From Xanthobacteraceae bacterium 501b (GTDB lineage Bacteria; Pseudomonadota; Alphaproteobacteria; Rhizobiales; Xanthobacteraceae): DNA of 64,000 nucleotides. How positions within the stretch are numbered: position 1 is the stretch's first letter; each line of letters starts with the position of its first letter. Below the pieces are notes generated by a model. It saw only the letters and a list, made by a program, of their open reading frames with translations. It made no database searches and had not been told where the DNA came from. The DNA is taken from positions 806,001 to 870,000 of the forward strand of contig KB899087.1 of NCBI GenBank assembly GCA_000378025.1. The letters run 5' to 3'. A program made the position numbers and the translations under genes. Positions 1-12,600 of the stretch are shown here, in pieces.

Positions 1-683
1 TGAGGGTGACATCGCGGGCGGAGGTCATATTCGCCGTGGTCGCCAGCGTGCCGCCGGCGAGGGTGAGGCTGCCCGCGGCATTGCCCAGATTGGCGTCGGC
101 CGCGACCTGCAGCGTGCCGGCGGAGACGGTGGTGCCGCCCTGATAGGTGTTGGTGCCGGACAGGATGAGGGTGCCGGCGCCGGATTTGGTGAGGGCGCCG
201 GTGCTGGAGAGCACGCCACTCAGCGTGAGGGTGGTGCTCTCCGCCGTGCTGACCGTGCCGGTGCCGGTGAGGGTGATCGCGCGGGCGGAGGTGAAGGTGA
301 CCGTGGTGGCCAGCGTGCCGCCGGCGAGGGTGAGGCCGCCCGAGGCCTTGCCGAGATTGGCGTCGGCGCCGACCTGCAGCGTGCCGGCGGAGACGGTGGT
401 GCCACCCTGATAGGTGTTGGTACCGGACAGGACGAGCGTGCCGGCGCCGGTCTTCACCAGCGCGCCGGTGCCGGAGATGATGCCGCTCAGCGTGAGGGTG
501 GTGCTCTCCGCCGTGCTGACCGTGCCGGTGCCGGTGAGGGTGACATTGCGGGCGGAGGCGAAGGTGACCGTGACGGCGAGCGTGCCGCTGGCGAGGGTGA
601 GGCCGCCCGAGGCATTGCCGAGATTGGCGTCCGCCGCTACCTGCAGCGTGCCGGCGGCGACGGTGGTGCCGCCCTGGTAGAGG
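1..683 (-). repeat. Tandem ~267-bp PATR repeats, near-identical (array A)
   Basis: The phrase gtgttggtgccggacag (complement strand) recurs with a step of exactly 267 bases near 147 and 414 and again in variant form near 681. Each unit encodes about 89 residues of the adhesin passenger. Bases 1-140 are identical, base for base, to 1948-2087, so at least one unit has been copied recently between this array and array B. Confidence 0.85.
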
Positions 684-3600
684 TTGGTGCCGGACAGCAC
701 CAGCGTGCCGGCGCCGGTCTTGGTCAGACCGTCCGTGCCGGCGAGGGTGACGGCGAGCGTCGCTGTGCCGTCGTCCACCTTGATGAAGGGCGCGCTGTCG
801 TCGGCCTGCGCCACCAGGGTCAGGGTCTGGGCACCCTGCAACTGATAGCCGGTCACCGCGAATTGCAGCCCGCTGGCGCTGATCGCGCTGCCGAGCGTGA
901 CCGTGCCGGCGGTGCCGTTGAAGATGGCGAGGCCGCCCTCGATCCAGGACGAGGCGATGGTGCCGTCGACGTTGGACCAGTTGGCGCTCGCCGCGTTCCA
1001 GGTGCCGTCACCGCCGGTGATGGTGCCGCTGCCGGCGGTGCCGGCGCCGTTCCACCATTGGGTCGAGACGCCGTCGACGATGGCGATCAGATTGACCTGA
1101 CCGGCGACCGAGGTCTGGATCACGCTGCCCGACAGCGCGGCGGGCACGCCTGTTAGGGTGAGCCCGTCGCCCTGCAGGGTGAGCGCGCCGGCATAGTCGA
1201 TCAGCCGGTAGCTGCCCGCCTGGAAGCTGCCGCCATCATTCACCGTGACCAGGCCGCCCGAGAGGGTGAGGTCGCCGGTGACGGCGATGCGGTCGTTGAG
1301 GGTGCTGTCGGGGTCGTTCGGCACGGCCAGGGTGAAGGCCAGCGTGGCGCCGGAGGCCACCGAGAGATCGCCGCCGACGGACAGGGTGCCGGCGGTGCCG
1401 GTGACACCGGCGGCGAGGCTGGCGCCGGTGGCCAGCGTCACGTTGCCGCCAATGCTGCCGCTGCCGGAAAGGGTCGCGCCGCTGCCCACCGAGGCCGCCC
1501 CGGCGATGCTGCCAGAGACCTGCAGCGTGCCGGCGGCGACGGTGGTTCCGCCCTGATAGGTGTTGGTGCCGGACAGGACGAGGATGCCGGCGCCGGATTT
1601 GGTGAGGGATCCGGAGCTGGAGAGCACGCCGCTCAGGGTGAGGGTGGTGCTTTCCGCCGTGCTGACCGTGCCGCTGCCGGTGAGGGTGACATCGCGGGCG
1701 GAGGTGAAGGTCGCGGTCGTCGCCAGCGTGCCGCCGGCGAGGGTGAGGCCGCCCGCCGCATCGCCCAGCGCGCCGTCGGCGCCGATCTGCAGCGTGCCGG
1801 CGGCGACGGTGGTTCCGCCCTGATAGGTGTTGGTGCCGGACAGCACCAGTGTGCCGGCGCCGGATTTGGTCAGGGCGCCGGTGCTGGAGAGCACGCCACT
1901 CAGCGTGAGGGTGGTGCTCTCCGCCGTGCTGACCGTTCCCGTGCCGGTGAGGGTGACATCGCGGGCGGAGGTCATATTCGCCGTGGTCGCCAGCGTGCCG
2001 CCGGCGAGGGTGAGGCTGCCCGCGGCATTGCCCAGATTGGCGTCGGCCGCGACCTGCAGCGTGCCGGCGGAGACGGTGGTGCCGCCCTCATACGTGTTGG
2101 TGCCGGACAGGACGAGCGTTCCGGCGCCGGCCATGGTGAGCGCGCCCGTGCCGGACACGACGCCGGAGAGGGTCAGGGTGGAACCTGTCGCGGGGGCGAG
2201 GGTTCCGGTGCCGCTGAGGGTGACGGCGCGGGCGGAGCTGAAGGTCGCGGTCGTCGCGAGTATGCCGCCGGAGAGCCCGAGCCCACCCGAGGCATCGCCC
2301 AGCGCCTCGTTCGCGGCCACTTGCAGCGTGCCGGCGGAGACGGTGGTGCCGCCCTCGTAGAGGTTGGTGCCGGACAGGACGAGCGTGCCGGCGCCTGACT
2401 TGGAGAGGGCGCCGGTGCTGGAGAGCACGCCGCTCAGCGTGAGCGTGGTGCTCTCCGCCGTGCTGACCGTGCCGGTACCGGTGAGCGTCACGGCGCGGGC
2501 GGAGGTGAAGGTGGCGGTCGTCGCCAGCGTGCCGCCGGCCAGCGTGAGCCCGCCCGCCGCATCGCCCATCGCGCCGTCGGCGCCGATCGAGAGCGTGCCG
2601 GCGGTGACAAAGGTGCCGCCGGTATAGGAATTGCCCGCAAAGCCGAGCGTCAGCGTGCCGGTGCCCGCCTGGGTGAGCGAGCCGGACCCTTCCATGAAAC
2701 CCGAGAGGGTGGTGCTGTCAGAGCGGTTGAAGACCACGGCGCCGTTATTACTCACGTCGCCCAGCAGCACGCCGGATGTGCCGCCATTGCCGATCTGCAG
2801 CGTGCCCGCCGAGATGGTGACGCCGTAATCATTCTCGGTATTGGTGCCGGCGAGGATGAGGGTGCCGGTGCCGGTCTTGTAGATGGTCCCCTGGCCGGTC
2901 ATGGCGCCGGTCAGCGTCAGCGTGGTGCCGCTGGCGGTCTGGAAGGTGCCGCTGGAGGTGAAGGCGAGCGCCCGGGCCGAGGTGAAGGTGTCGGTGGTGG
3001 CTAGCGTGCCGCCATCAAGGGTGAGGCTCCCGAGCGTCCCGCCCGGTGTGCCGCCGAGCGGGCCGCCCAGATTGGCGTCGGCGGAGACCTGCAGGATGCC
3101 GGCTCTGAGCGTCGTGCCGCCGGAATAGGTGTTGGTGGCCGTCAGGGCCAGGATGCCGTCGCCGGAGAGGGTCAGCGACCCCGCGCCGGAGATGATGCCG
3201 TTGAGGGTCAGCGTCGCGATGCCGTCGGGCGCGAAGGCGCCGTTGCCGGTGAGGGCGATGGCGCGGTCCGAGGAGAAGCTGTCGGAAGCGGCCAGGGTGC
3301 CGCCGCCGGAAAGGGTCAGCCCGCCCGCTGCGTCGCCGAGCTTGGCGTCCGAGGCGACCTTCAGCGTGCCGGCGGAAATGAGCGTGCCGCCCGCATAGAG
3401 GTTGTCGGCGGTGAGCGTCAGCGTGCCCGATCCGGCCTGGGTGACCGAGCCGGAGCCGGAGATGGTGCCGTCGAAGGTGACGTCATCGGAGCGGTTGAAG
3501 ACGAGAGCGCCGTCATTGGCCACATCGCCGGTGATGGCGCCGGTGCTGCCGCCATTGCCGATCTGCAGCGTGCCGGCCGAGATGGTAGTGCCGCCGCCAT

Positions 3601-6600
3601 GGCTGCTTGCGCCGGTCAGCGTCAGCGTGCCGGTGCCGGCCTGGGTGAGGGTGCCCTGGCCAGACACTTCGCCGGTGAAGGTGAGATCGTCCGACCGGTT
3701 GAAGACCAGCGCCGCGTCCACGCTCACATTGCCGGCGAGGCTGCCGGATGTGCCGCCATCACCCACCTGCAGCGTGCCGCCGGAGATGCTGGTGCCGCCG
3801 TCATGGGTGTCATCGCCCGTCAGGATCAGCGTGCCGTCGCCGGTCTTGGCATAGGAACCGCTGCCGGAAATGTCCCCGGTCAGGGTCAGGGTGCGGGCGG
3901 GGTCGACATTGATGGCGCTGCTGCCGGTCATCGAGACCGTGCGGGCGGAGGTGATGTCCGCGATGACGGCGAGCGCGCCGCCGGCAAGGGTCAGGCCGCC
4001 GGTGCTGCCGCCCAGATTGGCATCGTCCGAAATCTGCAGGAGGCCGCCGGAGAGGGTCGTGCCGCCGGAATAGGTGTTGGTCCCGGTGAGGATCAGCGTG
4101 CCGAGGCCGCTCTTGGTCAGCGCCCCCCCGCCGGAGAGAGTGTCGCCGAGAGTGAGGGACACCCCATCGTCCGTGGAAATGGTGCTGCTGGTGCTGCTGG
4201 TCAGTGTAACCGCGCGGCTCGAAGAGAACGAACCGATTACGGACAGCGTGCCGCCGGACAGGGTCAGGCCGGCAGAGCTGTTCCCGAGATTCTGGTTCGC
4301 GCCGATCTCGAGCGTTCCGGCCGCCACCGTGGTGCCGCCGCTGTAGGTTTTGGTGCCCTCCAGAACCAGCGTACCTTCGCCGGTCTTGATCAGCCCGCCG
4401 CTGCCCGTAATGTTACCCATCACGGACAACGTCGTCCCGGCAGCCTGGGAGAAGGTGCCGGTGCCCGTGAGCGATACGGATCTGACGAGGTTGAAAGTGC
4501 CCGTCGTGGCGAGGGTGCCGCCATTGAGCGTCAGCGAACCTGTGCCACCGAGATTGCTGTCCGCCGACACCTCAAGCGTCCCCGCCGAGACCGTGGTCCC
4601 ACCCGTGTAGGTGCTCGTCCCAGACAGGATCAGCGTTCCCGTCCCCGCCTGCGTCAGCGAGCCGCTCCCGGAGATCACCCCGGTGAGGGTTAGCGTCGTG
4701 CCGGTGGACGGGGCGAAGGTGGCGGCGCCGTTCAAGGACACAGTGCGGGTGGATGAAAACGTTCCCGTGGTCGCCAGCGTGCCGGTCGTGAACGAGATCT
4801 GGGTGCCGGCACCGAGGTTGGCGTCGGCCGACACCTGAAGCGTGCCGGCGCTTATGCTGGTGGTTCCCGTATAGGTGTTGGTCCCGGTGAGGACGAGCGT
4901 GCCTCCGCCGGCCATTCTGAGAAGGGTACCGGAGAGCACCCCGGACAGTGTGAGCGTGGTACCGTTGTCGGGCTTGATGAAGCCGTTGGCGAGGGTCACG
5001 GCCCGGCCGGAACTGAAGCTTGTGGTGGTGACGAGGCTGCTGCTGGACCCGCTAATGGTGAGGCTTCCCGAGGTGTCGCCGAGATTGGCGTCGGCGGACA
5101 CCTGCAGGGTTCCAGCCGAGACGGTCGTGCCACCCGAATAGGTGTTGGTTCCCGCAAGGATGAGCGTTCCCGCGCCGGACTGGGTCAGCGATCCGAGGCC
5201 GGAAATCACGCCGCCGAGCGTCAGACTCATGCTGGTTGCCGGCGCGAACGCCCCGGCACCGTCGAGGGCCACCGCCCGGTTCGACGTGACCGTGGCCGAC
5301 GCCGCGAGCTTGCCGCCGCCCGACAAGGTCAGGCCACCCGCATCATTGCCGAGATTGCCGTCCGAGGAGACCTGGACCGTGCCGGCCGATATGGCCGTCC
5401 CGCCCGAATAAGTGTTGTCGCCCGAAAGAATGACGGTGCCGGCGCCGGTCTGCGCCAAGGCCCCCGTCCCCGCGATCACCCCGGCCACGGTCAGCGTCGT
5501 GCTCGCGGCTGCGGCAAGGGATCCCGTGCCGGTGACGGTGATGTCGCGGCTCGTCGAAAATACCGCTGTGGTCGCAAGTGTGCCGCCCGCCAGGGTCAAG
5601 GCGCCGCTTGCGTCGCCAAGACGGCTGTCGGCATTGATCCTCACCGTGCCGGCACTGATGGTCGTGCCGCCGGTATAGTCATTGGCCCCGCCGAGAACCA
5701 AGGTCCCGGCGCCCGCTATGGTCAGCGCGCCGCTCCCGCTGATCTTTCCGTTCCAGGTCAGGGTCGCGCCATCTGCCGGCGCGATTGTGCCGCCGCTCCC
5801 GGACAGGGTGGTGACGCGCGAATTGGTGAAGGTTCCCGTGACCGCCAGGGTTCCCCCCGAAAACGTGACGGTCCCATTTGTCGCTCCAAGGCCGCTGTTG
5901 GCTGCAATCTGGACCGTGCCGGACGCGATGGTGGTGCCGCCGCTATAAGTATTGATGCCGGAGAGGAGGAGCGTGCCGGCCCCGTTCGCCGTCAGTCCGA
6001 AGCCGGTCCCGGAGACGATGCCGCTCAGCGTCAGCGTCGTGCCGGTGGCGACGGACACAGAGGAACTGCTGGTAAGGGTCACATTCGGGCTGAAAGTGAA
6101 GGTGCCGGTGGTGGACAGGGTGCCACCACCCAGGGTCAGTGTCCCGCTGCCGAGGGCCGTATCGCTGGCGACCTGCAAGGTGCCGGCGGAGATGGTCGTG
6201 ATGCCTGAATAGGTGTTTGTGCCGCTCAGGATGAGCGTGCCCGTGCCGTTCTTCGTGACTTTCCCCGTCCCGGAGATCGTGCCGGCATAGGTGAGGTCCG
6301 AGCCGAAGGCGACTGTGGCGTTGTTGACGATGTCGGAGGAGAAGCTCGCCGTGTCGATCTGGAGAGTGCCGGCGGAGACCGTTGTCGCTCCGGTATAGGA
6401 CGTGGTGCCGGAAAGGGTGAGGGTAGCGGTCCCGGTCTTCGTCAGCCCGCCGCTGCCGTCCACCGTTCCCGTCAAGGTGAGGTTGTTGGTGGAGTCGGCG
6501 AAGATCGTGCCGCCCCCCGTGCCGAGATGGAAGGTGCGGTCGCTGGTGAAGGCCGCACCTACTGAGAGGATGCCGCCGCCGGAGAGCGTGACCTGATTGG

Positions 6601-9600
6601 TGACGCCCCCCATATCCGCGTCTTCTGCCACCGAAACCGTGCCGGCGGAGACGAACAGGCCTCCGGTGAACGTGTTCGACCCCGACAGGGTGAGGGTGCC
6701 AGCGCCCGCTTGCGTCACCGAGCCGGTGCCCGAGATGACGCCGGCATAGGTGATATTGTTCGACCGGTTGAACACCAGGGCGCTGTTATTGACGATATCG
6801 CCCGCGACGACGCCGGTGGTGCTGCCGGCGCCGATCTGCAGGGTCCCGGCGGAAACGGTCGTTACGCCGCCATAGGCGTTGGTGCCCGAGAGGACGAGGG
6901 TGCCGGCGCCGTTCGCCGTGAGCCCGCCCGTGCTGGAGATGATGCCGCTGAGCGTCAGCGTCGTGCCAGTGGCGACGGAAATGCTGGAGCTGCTGGACAG
7001 GCTCACATTGCGGCTGGACGTGAACGTGTCGGTGGTGGAGAGGGTGCCACCCGCGAGGGTCAGTGCCCCGGTGCCGAGTCCGGCATTGGCCGCGATCTCG
7101 ACGGTGCCAGAGGAAATGGTCGTGCCGCCGGAATAGGTATTGGTCCCCGACAGGATGAGCGTGCCGCTGCCCGCCTGCGTCAGGGTGCCGGTCCCCGAAA
7201 TGTCGCCGCTATAGGTAACGTCGTCCGAGCGGTTGAAGATCAGGGCCGCATTGTCGGTGATGTTTCCCGTGATGCTGCCCGCCGCGCCCCCATTGCCGAT
7301 CTGCAGCGTCCCGGCGGAAATGGTGGTGCCGCCCTCATAGGTGTTGGTGCCGGTGAGGGTCACCACGCCGGAGCCAAGCTTGGTCAGAGCGCCGGTGCCG
7401 GAAATCACGCCCGCATAGGTGCCGTCCGTCGTCTGCGAAATGGCGACGGTGCCGTTGTTGAGGATGTTCGCCGAGAAGTTCGCGGTCGAGACTTGCAAAG
7501 TGCCGGCGGAGACCGTGGTGGCGCCGGTATAGGAATTGGTGCCCGCGAGCACCAGCGTGCCGCCGCCGATCTTGGTGAGCGTGCCGGTCCCGTCCAGGGT
7601 GCCTGATAAGGTGAGGGTGACCGCGCCCGTGTTAAAGAAGGTACCGCCATTCGCGCCGAGATGGATCGTGCGGGCGCTGGTGAAGGAGATGGTGGAAGCG
7701 AGGACGCCGCCGGAAAGCGTCAGCGCGCCGGCCGCATCGCCGAGATTGGCATCGGCGACGATCGACAGCGTGCCCGCAGTGACCGAGATGCCTCCGGTAA
7801 AGGTGTTCGTGCCTGAGAGGGTCAGCGTGCCCAAGCCGGTCTTGGCGAGGCCGCCACCGCCGGAGAGGACGCCGGAGAAGGTGGCGCCGAAGCCGTTGGT
7901 GTCGAGGCTGGTGGTCACGCCATCGACCAGCGTTGCGTTGACAGCCGTGGTGATGGCGTTGTCGATGATCCGGATCGAGCCGCCGCCAAGATTGAAGGCG
8001 TAGGTGCCGGTGGGGCTGCTGGCGCCGAATCGCGTCCGCAGGTCGCCGCCCAGCTCGAACACGCCGCCATTGAGATCGTAGCGGCCATCGCCATAAGCGG
8101 AGAGGTAGAAGGTCGTTCCAGAGCGCACGCGGAAGGTGCCGCCGGTCTGGGTGATGGTGCCCGTGCTCTGGCCATTGGAGGCGCCGGGCTCGCGATTGCC
8201 GAGGATCAGCGTGCCGCCGCCGGACACGCCGGTGCTCAGTTCGACCGTGCCGGTGCCGCTGATGTTCAGCGTGCCGCTGCCCGCCGGGTTGGAGCCCGAG
8301 TTGCGGCCGATATTGTTGAGCCCACCCTGGATGCTGAGCGTGCCGGCGCTGATGTTGTAGGTGCCGGTGCCGCCCTGATTGCCGATATTGATCGAGGCGC
8401 AATTGGCGCTCTCGCCGCAGGTGGCTGAGATGTTGAGCGTGCCGCCGGTCTGGTTGACCGTACCGGTGCCGCCCCAGTCACCGATTTGCAGCCCGACGCC
8501 GACATTCAGCGTGCCGCCGGAGATCGCCAACGTGCCGGTGTTCGGCGTGCCGGAGGTGGTGGACGTTCCAACGGAGAAATAATCGACGCTCGCCGTGCCG
8601 CTGGTGACGGCGACGGTGCCGCCGAACACATAGGCTTCGCCACCGGCGATGGTTGCCCCGTCGATCGTCAGCGTGCCGGTGCCGGCCTTGGAGAAGGTGC
8701 CGGCGGCCTCGCCGCCATAGGCGGTGCCAAAGTTGGCAAGCGTGCCGGAGAAGCTGGTGTTGGTGTTGTCGAGGCCGGCGATGAGCGCGTTCGTTCCGGT
8801 CGTGACATTGCCCGCGCCGGCGAGCGAGCCGATGAGGAGCTGCGCGGCGTCCAGGCTGAAGGTCGCCCCGCTCGCCACGGTCAGCGCCGTGCTGGTGGAC
8901 AGCGCGCCGGTCGAGCCGGCGGTGAGGGTGCCGGCTGCCACTTCCGTCGCGCCCAAATAGGTATTGGACCCGGTGAGCACGAGCGTGCCGGCGCCGGATT
9001 TCGTCACGGCTCCCGTGCCGGAGATATTGCCGCTGAGCGTCGTCGACCCGGAGGCCACGTTGAGCGTGGCGGTGACGCCGGTGTTCACGGCAAGCGCATT
9101 CGACACGCTGGTGGCGCTGCTGTTGAAGGCCAGCGTAGCGTCTGCCGTGACGGTCGCCGTGCCGGTGCCGAGCGCGCTGTTGGAGCCAATCTCCAGCGTG
9201 CCAGCCGAAACCGAGGTGCCGCCGGTATAGGTGTTGGTGCCGGTCAGAATGAGCGTGCCGGCGCCGGTCTTCGCCAGCGCGCCGCTGGAGACCACCCCGG
9301 AAAGGGTGAGCGTCGTACCGGTGGCGGTGTTGATCGTGCCGGTGCCGGTGAGGGTGACGTTGCGGCTGGAGCTGAAAGTGCCCGTCGTTGCCAGCGTGCC
9401 GCCGGAGAGCGTGAGCGCGCCGGTGCCACCGAGATTGGCGTCCGCCGACACCTGCAACGTGCCGGTGGAGACGGTGGTGCCGCCGGTGTACGCATTGCTG
9501 CCCGTGAGGACGAGCGTGCCGCTGCCCGACTTGGTGAGCGAGCCCGTGCCGGAGATGACGCCGGACAGGGTGAGCGCGGTGGCGTCAGCCGTGACGATGG

Positions 9601-12600
9601 TTGCGTTGCTGGTCAACGCGACGGTACGGGCGGAGCTGAAGCTGCCCGTCGTGCTCAGCGTGCCCCCGGCAAAGGTCAGCCCGCCGGCCGCGCCACCCAG
9701 ATTGGCATCGGCAGAGATTTGCAACGTCCCGGCGGAGAGGGTGGTGCCGCCCCCGTAGGTGTTGGTGCCGGCGAGCACCAGCGTGCCGGCGCCTAATTTG
9801 GTGAGCGATCCGTCGCCGGAGATGATGCTGGACAGGGTGAGCGTGGTGGAGGCGTCGGTGCTGATGGTGCCGGCGCCGGTGAGCGACACGGAGCGGCCGG
9901 TCTCGAAGCTCGCCGTGGTCTTGAGCGTGCCGCCATTGAAGGTCAGCCCTCCCGACTCTTCGCCGAAATTGAGGTTGTCGCTGACCGAGAGCGTGCCGGC
10001 GTTCAGCTCGGTGCCGCCCCGATAGGTGTTCTCGCTGGCGAGAACCAGCGTGCCGGCACCCGACTTCACGAGCGCGCCGTCGCCTTCGAGGGGGCCGTTG
10101 AGGGTGAGCGTCGTCCCGGTCGCCACGGCGAAGACACCATCGGCGGTAAAGTCGGCGCGGCGGCCCGAGGTGAAGGTCTGCGTGGTGGCGAGCGTGCCGC
10201 CGGTGAAGATCAGCGCCTGCCCCGCATCGCCGAGATTGGCGTCGGCGCCGATCGACAGCGTGCCGGCGGCAAGGGTGGTGTCGCCGCTATAGGTGTTGGT
10301 GCCGGACAGGGTGAGGGTGCCGGCGCCTGATTTGGTCAGCGCGCCGCTGCCGGAAAGGACGCCGGACCAGGTGGCGTTGAGCCCGTTGGTGTCGATGGTG
10401 CTGGTCGTGTCGGCGACCAGCGTCGCTTTCACTGATGTGACGAGGTTCGACCCGATGACCTGGATTGTGCCGCCGCCGAGGTTGAACACATAGGTGCCGC
10501 TGCCGCCGGTGTAGTTCCCGAGCAGCCCACCGGTGCCGCCCACCTGCAGCGTGCCGCCCAGCAGGTCGTAGCGGCCGGCGCCGTAGGCCGAGAGATAGAG
10601 GTGCGAATCCGCCGAGATCGTCAGCGTGCCGCCGGTCTGGTAGATGGCGCCGGTGCCGTTGTTGGTGGCGCCGACCTCGCGGTTGCCGAGCACCAGGCTC
10701 GCCGGTCCGTCGACACTCGTCTGCACGACGACGGTGCCGGTGCCGCTGATGTTGAGCGTACCGGTGCTGGCGGCGCGGGTGCCGGTGCTGCGGCCGAGAT
10801 TATTGAGGCCGCCGATGAGATTGAGCGTGCCGGCCGAGATGGTGTAGGTGCCGGTGCCGCCCTGATTGCCGATATTCAGGCTGGCGCAGTGGGAGAGGTC
10901 GCCGCAGGTCGCCGCGACGTTCACGATGCCGCCGGTCTGCGTCACCGTGCCGGTGCCGCCCCAATCGCCGACCTGCAGGGCGGTGCCGATATTGAGCGTG
11001 CCGCCGGAGACGAGGAGCGAGCCGGTGTTCGGCGTGCCCGAACTGGTGCCGGTGCCGACCGCGAGATAATCCACCGCGGAGGTGCCGCTGGTGACGGAGA
11101 CCGCGCCGCCCTGGATATAGCTCTCGCCGCCGGTGATGGTGGCGTTGGACAAGGTCAGCGTGCCGCTGCCCGCCTTGGTGAAGGTGCCGTAGGAGGAGTT
11201 CCAGCCGAAGCCGCCATTGGTGATGGTGCCGCTGAAGGTGCTGTCGGTGGCGATGTTGACGGTCAGGTTGTTGGTGTTGGTGGTCACCGTGCCGCTGCCG
11301 GACAGCCCGGCGATGATCTGGCTGGCGGTGAGGTTCAGCGTCGCGCCGTCGGAGAGGCTGACCGCCGCGCTGCTCGACAGAGCGCCGGCCGCCCCGGCGG
11401 TGAGGGTGCCGGCGGCGACCGTCAGGGTGCCGGCGGAGGTGTTGGTCCCGGTGAGGGTGAGCGTGCCCGCGCCGGATTTCGTCACGGCTCCCATGCCGGA
11501 AATGGCGCCGCTGAGCGTCGTCGAGCCGGAGGCCACGTTGAGCGTGGCGGTGGCGCCGGTGTTCACCACAAGCGCATTGGACACACCGGTGGCGCTGACG
11601 CCGAATGCCAGCGTGGCGGCTGCCGTGACGGTCGCCGTGCCAGTGCCGAGCGCGCTGTTGGAGCCGATCTCCAGCGTGCCGGCCGAAACCGTGGTGCCGC
11701 CCGTATAGGTGTTGGTGCCCGACAGGGTGAGGGTGCCGGCGCCGGTCTTCGCCAGCCCGCCGTCGCCCGACAGCACGCCGGAGAGGGTGGCGCTGTTGCC
11801 ATTGGTGTTGACGGTCGCCGTCGCGCCCGTCTTCAGCGTCATCGCGTTCGACGTGGTCAGCGTGGAACTGACAAGCAGCGTGCCATTGCCGAAATTGAAC
11901 GCGCCGGTTCCCCTTATGCCGTTGGTACCGCCGACGGAGAAGGTGCCGCCATCAAGGTTGAAGGTGCCGGTGCCCGAGCCGAAGGAGAGATAGCTGCTGC
12001 CCGAAAGGGTGAGCGTGCCGCCGGTCAGGTTGACCGTGCCGGTCGACCCCGAGACGCTGGCGAGAATGAACGTGGTCGCCACATCCGCGGACCCGCCCGA
12101 AATATTGAAGGTGCCCGTGCCCCCCGATGCGGCGCCGAAGACAAGCTGCGGCGAGCCGCCGACATTTTGCACCGAGAGCGTGCCGGCGGAGAGGTTGTAG
12201 GTGCCGGTGCCGCCGGTGCCATAATTGCTGACGTCGCTGCCGAAGCGAATGGGATTGGCGAGGCCGAGGGTGACGACGGAACCGGCGCCGTCCTGGGTGA
12301 TGACGCCGACACCCTTGGAATCGCCGACATAGAGCTGGCCGCCGGTGAAACTGCCAGTGGTCATCGAGAACTGGGCGTTGTCGGAGATCGTGAGCGTGCC
12401 GCTGGCAGCGGTTCCGCTTCCCCCCGCGCCCGATGTGCGCGAGCCGATATAGGCGGTCATGCCGCCGGAGGAGGCATCGAATACCGCGTCGCCCGACAAG
12501 GCGTAGGTGCCCGTCCCGCCCTGCGTGCCGAGATCGAGGCTGCCGGCGCTGTTGAAGCTAACTTCGCCGCCGGATTGGTTGAACCCACCCGTCACGCCAG

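Noticed and set aside
7632-8402. 256-codon minus-strand frame
   Set aside because: It is a different frame inside the adhesin and translates to Arg/His-rich low-quality sequence, whereas the adhesin frame gives clean beta-strand repeats.
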